A stretch of DNA of 64,000 bases from Rhodopseudomonas palustris HaA2 (GTDB taxonomy: Bacteria > Pseudomonadota > Alphaproteobacteria > Rhizobiales > Xanthobacteraceae), in contig NC_007778.1 of assembly GCF_000013365.1 (NCBI RefSeq), positions 1,860,001 through 1,924,000 on the forward strand, written 5' to 3'. Shown one piece after another: positions 9,479 through 18,551 of this stretch. Made by a program: the position numbers and the translations under genes. Numbering within the stretch: position 1 is the stretch's first letter; every line of letters starts with the position of its first letter. The notes under the pieces were generated by a model, which saw only the letters and a list, made by a program, of their open reading frames with translations, made no database searches and was not told where the DNA came from.

Positions 9479-10816
9479 ATGCAATCCGCTCAATCGGAAG
9501 ATCTCGCCGTCCAATTGAAGTCTCAGTTGCGGCCTGTGGTGTGGGGCGCGACCGTCGTGATCGGGGTGTTTCTGTTCGCGATGACCGCCTGGAGCGTCGG
9601 CGCGCCGATGTCGAGCGCCGCGATCGCGTCGGGGGTCGTGAGCCCCGATGGTAGCCGCAAGACGCTCCAGCATCTCGAAGGCGGCATTGTCCGCGAATTG
9701 CTGGTGCGCGAGGGCGATCACGTTCAGGCCGGGCAAGTCCTGATGCGTCTGGACCTGACGCAGGCGAGGGCGAATTTCACCGCAAAGCGCGACGAATGGC
9801 TCCGGCTGCAGGCGATCAGGGCCCGCTACGAATCGCACGGGCTCAATCTCGAAGAGATGCGAATCCCGCAGGTGCTTCTCGACGACAAGAGCGAAGAATT
9901 CACGGCCTTCATCGAGAACGAAAAGAAGCTGTTCGAAGGCCGCCGGCTGGAAGTGATCGCGCGAGAGGACATCTACAATCAGCAGATCAAGCAGATCGAA
10001 GCCGAAATCAACGGGAAGCATCTCGAGCGGGAAGGCCTCGACAAGATGCGAGGCTTCATCAATGAGGAGATCGGCGACAAGAGCGGGCTGCTGTTGCAGA
10101 ACCTGGTGCGCAAGCCAGAGGTCTTGGCGCTGCAACGCACCGAGGCGGAACTGACCTCCAAGATCGGGGTCAATCTGTCCGACATCGGGCGTGCGGAGCA
10201 GAAGATCAAAGAGGTGCTGCTCGCCATGCGCGCCGTTCAAACCAAGTTCCGCGACGAGAATTCGGAACAGTTGATGAAGGTGACCCGCGACATTGCCCAG
10301 ATAGAAGGATCGCTGACGAATACCGGCGACATTCTCAGCCGGACCGACCTGATAGCGCCGGTGTCCGGAACGGTCTTGCAGTTGCGCTTCAAGACCGTAG
10401 GCGGTGTCGTCAAGGCCGGCGACCAGATTCTCGACATCGTGCCCGATGACGATGTGCTGGTGATCGATGCGAAACTCTCACCCACGGACATCGATGTGGT
10501 GCGGGTGGGCATGCCGGCTCAGGTTCACTTTGATGCCTATGTCTCGCGTCGGACGCCGATGTTCGAAGGTGTCGTCAATCACGTGAGCTCGGACGCCATC
10601 GTCGATCAGGCGGCAGCGAACGCGCTGCAGCAGCGCTACTACCAGGTAAAGGTGCAAATCGACCGGAAGCAGATCGATCAGTACAAGCACATCACGCTGG
10701 TGCCCGGCATGCCCGCGGAAGCGTTCATCATGACCGGAACGCGGACTTTGTTCGAATACCTGACTGCGCCGATCCTCACGTCGTTCCGAAGGGCATTCCG
10801 CGAGGACTACAATTGA
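9479..10816 (+). CDS. Type I secretion membrane fusion protein (HlyD/PrtE family)
   Basis: This is a 445-residue periplasmic adaptor anchored by one N-terminal membrane segment (about residues 18-40). It shows the family pattern: a lipoyl-like half motif after the anchor (QHLEGGIVRELLVREGDHV), long alpha-helical coiled-coil arms in the middle, and a second beta-barrel half (APVSGTVLQL) followed by a barrel domain. It should bridge the inner-membrane ABC exporter and an outer-membrane TolC-type pore. The ATG at 9479 is preceded by GGGAA at 9466-9470; an in-frame GTG at 9461 overlaps the exporter stop codon. The tight coupling argues for one transcript with the exporter. No third component follows: the next gene belongs to the arsenic island. 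Confidence 0.93.
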   Translation: MQSAQSEDLAVQLKSQLRPVVWGATVVIGVFLFAMTAWSVGAPMSSAAIASGVVSPDGSRKTLQHLEGGIVRELLVREGDHVQAGQVLMRLDLTQARANFTAKRDEWLRLQAIRARYESHGLNLEEMRIPQVLLDDKSEEFTAFIENEKKLFEGRRLEVIAREDIYNQQIKQIEAEINGKHLEREGLDKMRGFINEEIGDKSGLLLQNLVRKPEVLALQRTEAELTSKIGVNLSDIGRAEQKIKEVLLAMRAVQTKFRDENSEQLMKVTRDIAQIEGSLTNTGDILSRTDLIAPVSGTVLQLRFKTVGGVVKAGDQILDIVPDDDVLVIDAKLSPTDIDVVRVGMPAQVHFDAYVSRRTPMFEGVVNHVSSDAIVDQAAANALQQRYYQVKVQIDRKQIDQYKHITLVPGMPAEAFIMTGTRTLFEYLTAPILTSFRRAFREDYN

Positions 10817-10950
10817 GTTCCTCATGAGTTGGTTCGACTGGCCGTGACGATGCCCCCAGCGCCATAGCGCGACGGTGCGCATTGCCTCGTTCCGATGGCC
10901 TGCCCGCCGTCCCGGCGCTCCTGTAAGGCATTATGTCGATAATCATGGAC

Positions 10951-10970
10951 GAATAAACGGGCATTTATTC
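10951..10970. promoter_or_regulatory. Inverted repeat upstream of the ArsR-ArsC gene
   Basis: GAATAAA at 10951-10957 and TTTATTC at 10964-10970 form a perfect 7-bp inverted repeat with a 6-bp spacer in an AT-rich stretch 92 bp before the gene. A second one, ATGACG-T-CGTCAT, lies at 11011-11023. Either could be the ArsR-type operator; neither resembles the palindrome at 14310. Confidence 0.4.
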
Positions 10971-11061
10971 CATATGACGGCCTACTGAGGCCAATATTCA
11001 TTTGATTGTCATGACGTCGTCATCTAATTCGTCGAGAATAATCGACAGATTGGATGGGGTC

Positions 11062-11940
11062 ATGCTGGCGTCGAGCAACACAACACGCGAAACGGACGCC
11101 GTCGAAGGCTTCGGATCTCTGGCGCAGCCGACCCGGCTCGCCGCGGTCCGGCTCCTGTTGTCGGCGTATCCAGCATCGTTGTCGGCTGGAGAGATCGCCC
11201 GGCGATGCGACGTGCCGCACAACACGATGTCGACGCATCTCGGCATCCTGCAGCGCGCCGGGTTGATCGGCGTCGAAAAGACCGGCCGCTCGATGAACTA
11301 CCGCGCCGACCCCGCCGGCTTCCGCAGCCTGATCGCGTTCCTGGCCCGCGACTGCTGCAGCGGCCGCCCCGACATCTGCGCCGACATCTTCGATGTTACC
11401 AAGCCCGCACCTCCCCTGCCGATGGAGACGTTCATGACTCCCGCCTTCAACGTCCTGTTCCTTTGCACGCAGAATTCCGCGCGCTCGATCATCGCCGAAG
11501 CCCTGCTGGAGAAAGTCGGGCAAGGCCGCTTCCGCGGTTACTCGGCAGGCTCCGCGCCGGCGCAGCAACCGCTGCCGCAAGTGATCGAGCGCCTGCAGGC
11601 GCTGGGTCACGATGTGACGCGGCTCCATTCGAAATCCTGGGACGAATTCAAGCGGCCGGATGCGCCGCGGATGGATTTCATCATCGCGCTTTGCGATACG
11701 CCGAGCGGTCAGATCTGCCCGGATTTCGGTGGACAATATGTCACCGCCGCGTGGCCGCTGCCCGATCCGGCGCAGTTTTCGGGCTCGGAGGTCGAACGCA
11801 CAACGCTGCTCAACGAGCTTTACGCGATGATCCGCAGGCGTCTCGAAATCTTCACCAGCCTGCCGTTCGAGTCGCTCGACCGAATGGCGGTGAAGGCCCG
11901 CCTCGATGAAATCGGCGACACCAACCTCGTCAAGCCCTGA
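11062..11940 (+). CDS. ArsR repressor fused to thioredoxin-type arsenate reductase ArsC
   Basis: The 293-residue product joins two proteins that are usually separate. Residues about 15-95 are an ArsR/SmtB winged helix (recognition region about 41-70). A cysteine group C98-C99-X6-C106 resembles the C-terminal As(III) site of Acidithiobacillus ferrooxidans ArsR. From about residue 125 follows a low-molecular-weight phosphatase fold with the catalytic loop C135-TQNSA-R and a second cysteine pair, C211 and C219, which would relay the disulfide to thioredoxin. The expected jobs are arsenite-responsive repression and reduction of arsenate to arsenite. Start choice is uncertain: ATG at 11062 follows GGATGGGG, while in-frame ATG 11011 and TTG 11002 would add 17-20 residues. 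It heads an operon with the GAPDH and ArsJ genes. An internal start is listed separately. Confidence 0.9.
   Translation: MLASSNTTRETDAVEGFGSLAQPTRLAAVRLLLSAYPASLSAGEIARRCDVPHNTMSTHLGILQRAGLIGVEKTGRSMNYRADPAGFRSLIAFLARDCCSGRPDICADIFDVTKPAPPLPMETFMTPAFNVLFLCTQNSARSIIAEALLEKVGQGRFRGYSAGSAPAQQPLPQVIERLQALGHDVTRLHSKSWDEFKRPDAPRMDFIIALCDTPSGQICPDFGGQYVTAAWPLPDPAQFSGSEVERTTLLNELYAMIRRRLEIFTSLPFESLDRMAVKARLDEIGDTNLVKP
11424..11436 (+). promoter_or_regulatory. Internal ribosome-binding site and ATG at the ArsR/ArsC seam
   Basis: GGAG at 11424-11427 lies six bases before an in-frame ATG at 11434 (Met125), exactly where the ArsC domain begins. Translation from here would give a free 169-residue arsenate reductase, so the locus may make both a fused and a separate enzyme. 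This is an inference from spacing only. Confidence 0.5.
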
Positions 11941-11950
11941 AGGAACTCCC

Positions 11951-12994
11951 ATGAAGGTCGGCATCAACGGCATGGGCCGGATCGGACGATTGGCGCTGCG
12001 CGCGGCACTCGGCGGAATTCGGCGACCTGACAACGATCCGCGCGGGGACAACCGCCTGGACGTCGTCCATGTCAACGAACTCAAGGGTGGCATCGCCGCC
12101 ACCGCTCATCTGCTCGAATTCGATAGCGTGCACGGGCGCTGGCACCAGCCGATCGCGGTGGAATCCGACCGCGTGATAGCGCTCGGCACCCAGCGGATCG
12201 GTTTCAGCGAGCACGCTGCGCCCGCTGACGTCGCATGGGGCGATCTCGGATGCGATGTGGTGTTGGAATGCACCGGGAAGTTCCTCACGCCCGCTCAGTT
12301 GCAAGGCTATTTCGACCGCGGTGTGAAACGGGTGATCGTCGCCGCACCGGTCAAGGACGAGGCCGCCCTCAACATCGTGGTCGGCGTCAACGACAAGCTC
12401 TACGAGCCGCAGCGGCACCGGCTGCTGACAGCGGCCTCCTGCACCACCAATTGCCTCGCGCCGGTGGTGAAGGTGATCCACGAATCGATCGGAATCCGGC
12501 ACGGCCAGATCACGACCATTCATGACCCGACCAACACCAACGTGGTGGTCGATGCGCCGCACAAGGATCTGCGTCGCGCACGCTCTGCGATGCTGTCGCT
12601 GCAGCCGACCACGACGGGCAGTGCCACCGCGATCGCATTGATCTATCCCGAGTTGAAAGGGAAGCTGAACGGCCACGCGGTCCGCGCGCCCGTTCTGAAT
12701 GCCAGCCTGACCGATTGTGTGTTCGAACTGAACCGGCCGACCTCGGTCGAGGAGGTCAACGCCCTGTTCAAATCGGCGTCGGAGGGCGTGCTGGCGGGCA
12801 TTCTCGGCTATGAGACACGACCGCTGGTGTCGGCCGACTACACCAATGATTCCCGCAGTTCGATCGTCGATGCGCTGAGCACCATGGTGACCGACGAGAC
12901 GTTGCTGAAGGTCTATGCCTGGTACGACAACGAGGTCGGCTATGCCTGCCGGATGGTCGACCTCGCCGCCATCGTGCAACGCGCGGGCGTCTGA
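11951..12994 (+). CDS. Glyceraldehyde-3-phosphate dehydrogenase of the arsenate-efflux (ArsJ) type
   Basis: This 347-residue protein has the N-terminal NAD-binding start [12 protein letters not shown] and the active-site motif SCTTNC with the catalytic cysteine at residue 164. It lies between arsenate reductase and ArsJ. In this context family knowledge says it forms 1-arseno-3-phosphoglycerate from glyceraldehyde-3-phosphate and arsenate, an unstable product that ArsJ exports. The start ATG at 11951 has AGGAA six bases upstream; further in-frame codons upstream overlap the preceding gene and are not needed. The stop is two bases before the arsJ start, so the two are probably co-translated. 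It might still act in central metabolism, but its position makes a dedicated detoxification role more likely. Confidence 0.9.
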   Translation: MKVGINGMGRIGRLALRAALGGIRRPDNDPRGDNRLDVVHVNELKGGIAATAHLLEFDSVHGRWHQPIAVESDRVIALGTQRIGFSEHAAPADVAWGDLGCDVVLECTGKFLTPAQLQGYFDRGVKRVIVAAPVKDEAALNIVVGVNDKLYEPQRHRLLTAASCTTNCLAPVVKVIHESIGIRHGQITTIHDPTNTNVVVDAPHKDLRRARSAMLSLQPTTTGSATAIALIYPELKGKLNGHAVRAPVLNASLTDCVFELNRPTSVEEVNALFKSASEGVLAGILGYETRPLVSADYTNDSRSSIVDALSTMVTDETLLKVYAWYDNEVGYACRMVDLAAIVQRAGV

Positions 12995-12996
12995 CC

Positions 12997-14226
12997 ATGG
13001 TCCGCAACTACGTCATCGTCACGGCCTCCTATTGGGGCTTCACGCTGGTCGACGGCGCGTTGCGGATGCTGGTGCTATTTCACTTCTTCCGACTGGGCTA
13101 CACCCCGTTCACGCTGGCGTTTCTGTTTCTGCTGTATGAGGCAGCCGGCATCGCGGCGAATCTGGCGGGTGGCTACTTCGCCTCTCGATTCGGCATTCCG
13201 CGGATGCTGGCCATTGGTCAGGCGCTGCAGATCGCCGGCCTGTTGATGCTGTCGGCGCTCGATCCGGCATGGACCGTGGCGGCCTCGGTGGCCTGGGTGG
13301 TGGCGGCGCAGGGCATCGCCGGCGTCGCCAAGGACCTGACCAAGACCGCTTCGAAATCCGCCATCAAGGCGACCTCGGCGGAGGGCAGCGGGCAGTTGTT
13401 CCGCTGGGTGGCCTGGTTCACCGGATCGAAGAACGCGATGAAGGGCATCGGCTTCTTCCTCGGTGGCCTGTTGCTCGACCTCGTCGGCTTTCGGCCCGCG
13501 CTCTGGCTGATGGCTGCGCTGCTCGGGGTGATCTTTGTCGCTGGTCTGGCTCTGCTGCCGCGCCAGCTCGGCAAGGCCAAGTCGTCGAAAACGATACGCG
13601 AACTGTTCGGCAAGTCGCGCGGCGTGAACCTGCTGGCCGCCGCCCGCATCTTCATGTTCGGGGCGAGGGACGTCTGGTTCGTCGTCGGCCTTCCTGTGTT
13701 CCTGTATGCCAACGGTTGGCGCTTTCTCGAGGTCGGCGGATTTCTGGCGGCGTGGACGATCGCTTATGGCGGCATCCAGGCAATCGCGCCGAGCCTGGTG
13801 ACGCGGAGCGACGACGGCCTCAGCCGCGAAATCCCAGCGGCGCGACTATGGGCCTTGCTCCTCGCCGCGGTGCCGATCGTGTTGGCCGTGGCGATGGTCG
13901 CAGTCCCGATGGTGCGCCCGGATCTGGTGCTGGTGATCGGTCTGGCGCTGTTCGGCGTGCCGTTCGCGGTGAATTCGTCGCTGCATTCCTATCTGATCCT
14001 GGCCTATGCCGGATCGGAAAAGGCCGCCGAGGATGTCGGCTTCTACTACGCGGCGAATGCGGCTGGGCGGCTGCTCGGGATCATTCTGTCGGGCGCGCTG
14101 TACCAGCTCGCGGGCATCACCGGCTGTCTCATGGGATCTGCGGTCATGCTGCTGCTGTGCTGGCTGATCACGCTGGTGTTGCCGGTGACGGCTAGTCCAA
14201 CTCCGATCCGACAGCAGCCGATCTGA
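12997..14226 (+). CDS. arsJ: Organoarsenical efflux MFS permease ArsJ
   Basis: This 409-residue inner-membrane protein has about twelve hydrophobic segments of the major facilitator fold. It begins NYVIVTASYWGFTLVDGALR and carries the conserved GVAKDLTKTASKSAIK stretch that I associate with ArsJ proteins. Together with the GAPDH encoded two bases upstream it would export 1-arseno-3-phosphoglycerate, which breaks down outside the cell and so removes arsenate without prior reduction. The pairing with GAPDH is diagnostic of this pathway. No Acr3 or ArsB arsenite pump is visible in the window, so this pump and the ArsP-type permease downstream carry the local efflux capacity. Confidence 0.9.
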   Translation: MVRNYVIVTASYWGFTLVDGALRMLVLFHFFRLGYTPFTLAFLFLLYEAAGIAANLAGGYFASRFGIPRMLAIGQALQIAGLLMLSALDPAWTVAASVAWVVAAQGIAGVAKDLTKTASKSAIKATSAEGSGQLFRWVAWFTGSKNAMKGIGFFLGGLLLDLVGFRPALWLMAALLGVIFVAGLALLPRQLGKAKSSKTIRELFGKSRGVNLLAAARIFMFGARDVWFVVGLPVFLYANGWRFLEVGGFLAAWTIAYGGIQAIAPSLVTRSDDGLSREIPAARLWALLLAAVPIVLAVAMVAVPMVRPDLVLVIGLALFGVPFAVNSSLHSYLILAYAGSEKAAEDVGFYYAANAAGRLLGIILSGALYQLAGITGCLMGSAVMLLLCWLITLVLPVTASPTPIRQQPI

Positions 14227-14309
14227 ATCCCCTCGACCGTTGTCCAAACACATCCGGCCCGAGCGGCCGTCTCAGAAAGCCGTATGAGATTGAGATGGAT
14301 CAATACATT

Positions 14310-14333
14310 ATGCGTATATGCGCATATACGCAT
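14310..14333. promoter_or_regulatory. Perfect 24-bp palindrome, probable ArsR operator
   Basis: The left half ATGCGTATATGC is followed at once by its exact complement, giving 24 bp of perfect dyad symmetry, 40 bp before the second arsR start. Length, AT-rich centre and position match ArsR/SmtB operators. Autoregulation of the arsR-arsP unit is the natural reading. Confidence 0.8.
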
Positions 14334-14373
14334 TTTTTCGGCGGAGTCTTGAACGGCGCGCAGCGGGGCGAGG

Positions 14374-14667
14374 ATGGATCCGATCGATATCTTGTCGGCG
14401 CTGGCCGAGGAAACGCGGCTCGAGGCCTTGCGGCTCCTGTGGGACGGGCAGGAACACTGTGTCTGTGAACTGATGAAGAGGCTCGGTGCCTCCCAATCGC
14501 GGATGTCGCGGCATATGGGGGTGCTGAAGGTCGCCGGTCTGGTGATCGATCGCCGCGACGCGCAGTGGGTTCGCTACCGGCGCAATCCAAATCTGGATCC
14601 GAAAATTATCGCCGTGGTCGAGGCCGTGCTGGCGCTTCCGGCGCGCGACAGGAGGGCGGCCGCATGA
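14374..14667 (+). CDS. arsR: ArsR-family metalloregulator
   Basis: This 97-residue winged-helix repressor has the recognition helix region ASQSRMSRHMGVLKVAGLV. Just before it lies CVCEL with Cys29 and Cys31, matching the As(III)-sensing ELCVCDL motif of plasmid R773 ArsR. It should bind the 24-bp palindrome upstream and release it on binding trivalent arsenic or an organoarsenical. Its stop codon overlaps the ATG of the permease gene (ATGA), so repressor and pump are translationally coupled. Its sensing site differs from that of the ArsR domain at 11062, which suggests that the two repressors respond to different arsenic species. Confidence 0.92.
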   Translation: MDPIDILSALAEETRLEALRLLWDGQEHCVCELMKRLGASQSRMSRHMGVLKVAGLVIDRRDAQWVRYRRNPNLDPKIIAVVEAVLALPARDRRAAA

Positions 14668-15716
14668 CGACTTTAGAGAGCAAAGTCGGGCAGGAGCCAC
14701 GGACCGCCGTCTGGCTGGCCGGAACGGCGGCATTTCTGGTGGCCTGGGGCCTGATCTACGCGCAACTGCAGCCGTTCTCCAAATGGGCGGTCGGCCTGCT
14801 TCCGCTCGAATCCGGCAGTCATGCGGCGGAGGCTATCGAATTCTTCGTCTACGACACTCCGAAGGTGTTGATGCTGCTGACCCTCGTGGTGTTCGGTATG
14901 GGCGTGCTGCGGAGCTGGTTTTCGCCGGAGCGGACCCGCGCGCTGCTCGCCGGCCGGCGTGAAGGTGTCGGCAACGTCGCCGCCGCCGGGCTGGGCATCC
15001 TCACGCCGTTCTGCTCCTGCTCGGCGGTGCCGCTGTTCATCGGCTTTGTCAGTGCCGGCGTGCCGCTCGGGGTGACCTTCTCGTTCCTGATCGCCGCGCC
15101 GATGATTAACGAAGTCGCGCTCGGATTGCTGTTCGTTCTGCTGGGCTGGAAAGTGGCGCTCGCCTATCTGGGCTTCGGGCTCGGCATTGCGATCGTCGCG
15201 GGCTGGGTGATCGGGCGCTTCCACCTCGAAGGCTGGCTGCAGGACTGGGTCCGCAACGTCCGTTCAAGTGCCGCCGAGATCCCGTCGTCGACCGTGACGT
15301 TGGTCGATCGTCTCCGGGCGGGGATCGAGGCCGTGGTCGACATCGTCGGCAGGGTCTGGATCTGGGTCATCGCCGGCATCGCTGTCGGCGCCTTCATTCA
15401 TGGCTATGTGCCCGCCGACCTGCTGGCCTCGATCATGGGGCGCGACGCGTGGTGGTCCGTGCCCGCGGCGGTCTTGCTCGGCATTCCGATGTATTCCAAT
15501 GCCGCGGGTATCATTCCGGTGGTCGAGGCGCTGATCGGCAAGGGCGCCGCACTCGGCACCGTGCTGGCCTTCATGATTAGCGTCATCGCGCTGTCGGCGC
15601 CGGAACTGATCATCCTGCACAAGGTGCTGACCCCCCGACTGATCGCCGTGTTCGTCGCTGTCGTGGCGGCCGGCATCCTGGCGGTGGGGTTCCTGTTCAA
15701 CGCATTGTTCACGTAG
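14664..15716 (+). CDS. arsP: ArsP-type permease (DUF318 family)
   Basis: The 350-residue protein has about eight to ten hydrophobic segments and the hallmark FCSCSAVPLFIGF, with Cys117 and Cys119, of the PF03773/COG0701 permeases. A second conserved block, GIPMYSNAAGIIPVVEALI, occurs in the C-terminal half. Characterised ArsP members export trivalent organoarsenicals such as methylarsenite; others in this large family have unknown substrates. Position behind an As-type ArsR and the ArsJ operon supports an arsenic role. The ATG at 14664 overlaps the arsR stop and is preferred over an in-frame start 33 codons upstream, which lies inside arsR. Confidence 0.88.
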   Translation: MTTLESKVGQEPRTAVWLAGTAAFLVAWGLIYAQLQPFSKWAVGLLPLESGSHAAEAIEFFVYDTPKVLMLLTLVVFGMGVLRSWFSPERTRALLAGRREGVGNVAAAGLGILTPFCSCSAVPLFIGFVSAGVPLGVTFSFLIAAPMINEVALGLLFVLLGWKVALAYLGFGLGIAIVAGWVIGRFHLEGWLQDWVRNVRSSAAEIPSSTVTLVDRLRAGIEAVVDIVGRVWIWVIAGIAVGAFIHGYVPADLLASIMGRDAWWSVPAAVLLGIPMYSNAAGIIPVVEALIGKGAALGTVLAFMISVIALSAPELIILHKVLTPRLIAVFVAVVAAGILAVGFLFNALFT

Positions 15717-15728
15717 GAGCGCGTCGTC

Positions 15729-15962
15729 ATGAAGGACGTCAAGGTACTCGGTCCCGGCTGCAAACGTTGCGTCACGACCGCCGAGATGGTGCAGGGGGAG
15801 GCCGACAGGCTCGGCGTCGCGGTCACGATCGAGAAGGTCACCGACTACGCGGCGATCGCCGGTTACGGCATCGTGTCGACGCCGGGGATCGTGATCGACG
15901 GCAAGGTCGTCCACGCCGGCGGGCTGCCGAAAGCCGAAGACATCGCGCATTGGCTGGCGTGA
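15729..15962 (+). CDS. Small thioredoxin-fold CxxC protein (redox-active disulfide protein 2 type)
   Basis: This 77-residue protein has the active site CKRC (Cys11, Cys14) after a first beta strand (KDVKVLGPG) and a cis-proline-like STPGIVIDG segment, matching the short thioredoxin_3/TIGR00412 family. It follows the ArsP-type gene by 12 bases. Members of this family commonly accompany DUF318 permeases. A role in delivering electrons to arsenate reductase or handing thiol-bound arsenicals to the pump is plausible but unproven. It ends the plus-strand arsenic island and converges on the next operon. Confidence 0.85.
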   Translation: MKDVKVLGPGCKRCVTTAEMVQGEADRLGVAVTIEKVTDYAAIAGYGIVSTPGIVIDGKVVHAGGLPKAEDIAHWLA

Positions 15963-15993
15963 ACGTGCGGCGCCGCCAATCCGGGGCGTCAGA

Positions 15994-16929
15994 TCAGTAG
16001 CCGCGTGCGCGGTCGATCGCGTGCGGTGGCCTTCGCCCGGCTCGGATCGCGTTGGCGGTTGCGACCAGCGTCGCCGCAACGGAGTCGACGCTGACGTCGC
16101 TGGCGTCGTGCGGCGTGACGACGATGTTCGGATGACGCCAGAACGGATGCGTGGGCGGCAGCGGCTCCGCGGCGAACACGTCGAGTGCGGCGCCTGCGAG
16201 CTGGCCGCTGTCCAGCGCCGCCAGCAGGTCTTGGTCCACCAGATGTTCGCCGCGTCCGACATGAATGAGGTAGCCGCCGCGGCGCATCCGGTCGAATAGC
16301 TCACCGTCGAGAATGCCCTGGGTCTCCTGCGTCAGCGGCAGCAGATTCACCAGCACCTCGGTTTCGCCGAGCATGGCGGCGAGGCCCTCGCGCCCATGGA
16401 ATCCCCTGATCGCGGCCGGCGTCGACTTTGGCGACCGGCTCCACACCATCACCGGGAAACCGAGCGCAGCGAGATCCGCGGCGACCTTCTGGCCGATCTC
16501 GCCGTAGCCGAGAATGGCGACCGGCACCTCGCGCGGATTGCGTTGACGAATGCGTTGCCAGACCGCATCGCGCTGCTGCGCCAGATAGGTGGCGAACCGC
16601 CGCTGATGCCAGATCACATGCCAGAGCACGAATCCCGACATCATCTGGGCCTGCGCCGAATCGACGATTCGAACGACGTCGATGTCCGCCCGCAGGCTCG
16701 GGCAGGCGGTGATATTATCCACGCCGGCGCCGATCGAGCAGACAGCCCGGAGGTTGGGATAGTGCGCGAAGGCGTCGTCCGGCGGATACCAGGCGACTGC
16801 CAGGCGGATATCCGCGTTCGCGCCGTCGGTGCGATGATCGACGAATTCGATGCGATCGGCGATGCGCGCGAAATCCGTCCCGAGAAAGCCGCGCAGATCG
16901 AGACGGTCGCTGACGAGGGCGCAACGCAT
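15994..16929 (-). CDS. D-2-hydroxyacid dehydrogenase (glyoxylate/hydroxypyruvate reductase A-like)
   Basis: This 311-residue NAD(P)-dependent oxidoreductase has the nucleotide-binding loop GYGEIG at 141-146 and the family's catalytic residues Arg226 (VGRGEHL), Glu255 (FAAEPLP) and His274 (TPHDAS). It should interconvert a 2-oxoacid and a D-2-hydroxyacid. It is the last gene of a minus-strand operon, three bases after the ABC ATPase stop, so it probably acts on a compound derived from the imported substrate. The exact substrate is unknown; glyoxylate or hydroxypyruvate reduction is the default guess from family resemblance. Confidence 0.85.
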   Translation of the reverse strand: MRCALVSDRLDLRGFLGTDFARIADRIEFVDHRTDGANADIRLAVAWYPPDDAFAHYPNLRAVCSIGAGVDNITACPSLRADIDVVRIVDSAQAQMMSGFVLWHVIWHQRRFATYLAQQRDAVWQRIRQRNPREVPVAILGYGEIGQKVAADLAALGFPVMVWSRSPKSTPAAIRGFHGREGLAAMLGETEVLVNLLPLTQETQGILDGELFDRMRRGGYLIHVGRGEHLVDQDLLAALDSGQLAGAALDVFAAEPLPPTHPFWRHPNIVVTPHDASDVSVDSVAATLVATANAIRAGRRPPHAIDRARGY

Positions 16930-16932
16930 CGG

Positions 16933-18549
16933 TCAGGCGGCCTTGGAAGCGGCTGTCTGGCCGGGCACCGCGGCGAGCAGCTCGCGCGTATAGGGATGCT
17001 CCGGAGCGGAAAACAGCGCGGCGGTCGGCCGCATTTCAACGATGCTGCCGCGCTGCATCACTGCGATGCGATCGCAGATCTGCGCGGCGACCCGGAGGTC
17101 GTGGGTGATGAACAGCATCGAAAGGCCGAGCCGTGTCTTGAGATCCTCGAGCAAATCCAGCACCTGCGCTTGCACCGACACGTCGAGCGCGGACACCGCC
17201 TCGTCTGCGACCAGAACTTCGGGATCGAGCGCCAGTGCCCTGGCGATTCCGATGCGTTGGCGCTGGCCGCCGGAGAATTCGTGCGGAAACCGCTCCATCG
17301 CGCTCGCGTTGAGGCCGACCAGGCCGAGCAGTTCGCCGGCGCGCAGCCGCGCGGCGGCCGGATCCGCGCCGTGCGCAATCGGCCCGTCGGTGATGATATG
17401 GCCGACCTTGCGGCGCGGATTGAGCGAGGCGAACGGGTCCTGAAAGATCATCTGGATTCGCCGGCGCTGCTCGCGCAGCTCCTTTCCGCCGGCCAGCGTG
17501 AGATCGGTGTCGCCGAGACGGACCGTGCCGCGGTCAGGCTCGATCAGGCGCATGACGAGACGCGCGATCGACGACTTGCCCGAGCCGGATTCGCCGACGA
17601 GACCGAGTGTCTCGCCCTGAAGGATATCGAAACTCACCCCGTTCGCGGCCTGAACGCTGCGCACCGGGCGGAACCAGCCTCCTCCGCTGATATACGTCTT
17701 GTCGAGGCCGACGACCTCGACCGCCTTGCGACGGTCAAGCAGGGCGGCCCGCGGCGGCGGATGCATCGTCGGCACCGCGGCGAGCAGGGCCTGCGTATAG
17801 GGATGCTGCGGGCGCAGCAGCACGTCGTCCGCCGCGCCTTGCTCGACCACCTTGCCGTGCTGAAGCACGACGACGCGATCGGCGATGTCGGCGACGACGC
17901 CGAAATCGTGGGTGATGAACATCACCGCCATGTTGCGGCGGCGCTGCAGGTCGCGGATCAGCTTGAGGATCTGCGCTTGCGTGGTGACGTCGAGCGCCGT
18001 CGTCGGCTCGTCGGCGACCAGCACGGCCGGCTCAAGCGCGAGCGCCATCGCGATCATCGCGCGCTGGCGCTGGCCGCCGGACAGTTGGTGAGGATAGGCG
18101 CGCGTCGCCTGCTCGGGGTTAGGCAGGCCGACTTCGCGCAGCAGCTCGACGGCCTTCTGCCGTCGCTGTTTCGGCGTCAGCAGATTGTGCGCCTCGAACA
18201 TCTCGGCGATCTGGTCGCCGATCCGCATCAGGGGATTGAGCGCCGTCATCGGCTCCTGGAACACCATGGCGATGTGACGGCCGCGCAAAGCGAGCCAGGC
18301 GCTGTCGCCGAGCGTCAGGAGGTTCTGTCCCTCGAACACGATCTCGCCGGCCTCGGCGATCACGCTGTCGGGTAGCAGCCCCATCAGCGCGTGCGCGCAC
18401 ATCGACTTGCCGGAGCCGGATTCACCGACGACGCAGAGGATCTTGCCGGCGGTGAGATCGAACGACACGCCATCGACGGCGTGCGCGCGATCGCCGCCTG
18501 CTGGCAGCGCCAGCTTCAGGTTCCTGATCGATACGGCGGCTGCGGACAT
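16933..18549 (-). CDS. Peptide/nickel-type ABC transporter ATPase with two fused nucleotide-binding domains
   Basis: The 538-residue protein holds two complete ATP-binding cassettes in tandem, equivalent to DppD plus DppF (as in GsiA or YejF). Each half has a Walker A GESGSGKS, a signature (LSGGQRQR and FSGGQRQR) and Walker B (VLVADEP and VLVADEA). The second Walker B lacks the usual proline after DE, reading DEAVSALD. The start ATG at 18549 is two bases after the permease stop. The frame stays open upstream but that stretch is permease coding sequence. It energises the two permeases encoded before it. Confidence 0.93.
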   Translation of the reverse strand: MSAAAVSIRNLKLALPAGGDRAHAVDGVSFDLTAGKILCVVGESGSGKSMCAHALMGLLPDSVIAEAGEIVFEGQNLLTLGDSAWLALRGRHIAMVFQEPMTALNPLMRIGDQIAEMFEAHNLLTPKQRRQKAVELLREVGLPNPEQATRAYPHQLSGGQRQRAMIAMALALEPAVLVADEPTTALDVTTQAQILKLIRDLQRRRNMAVMFITHDFGVVADIADRVVVLQHGKVVEQGAADDVLLRPQHPYTQALLAAVPTMHPPPRAALLDRRKAVEVVGLDKTYISGGGWFRPVRSVQAANGVSFDILQGETLGLVGESGSGKSSIARLVMRLIEPDRGTVRLGDTDLTLAGGKELREQRRRIQMIFQDPFASLNPRRKVGHIITDGPIAHGADPAAARLRAGELLGLVGLNASAMERFPHEFSGGQRQRIGIARALALDPEVLVADEAVSALDVSVQAQVLDLLEDLKTRLGLSMLFITHDLRVAAQICDRIAVMQRGSIVEMRPTAALFSAPEHPYTRELLAAVPGQTAASKAA

Positions 18550-18551
18550 GC

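Noticed and set aside
11002-11061. Upstream start codons of the ArsR-ArsC gene (TTG 11002, ATG 11011)
   Set aside because: They would place a 13-bp inverted repeat inside the coding region and add a tail without ArsR similarity. ATG 11062 has a better ribosome site, although this is not decisive.
16396-18375. 659-codon plus-strand frame opposite the dehydrogenase and ABC ATPase genes
   Set aside because: It crosses two well supported minus-strand genes and shows no domain.
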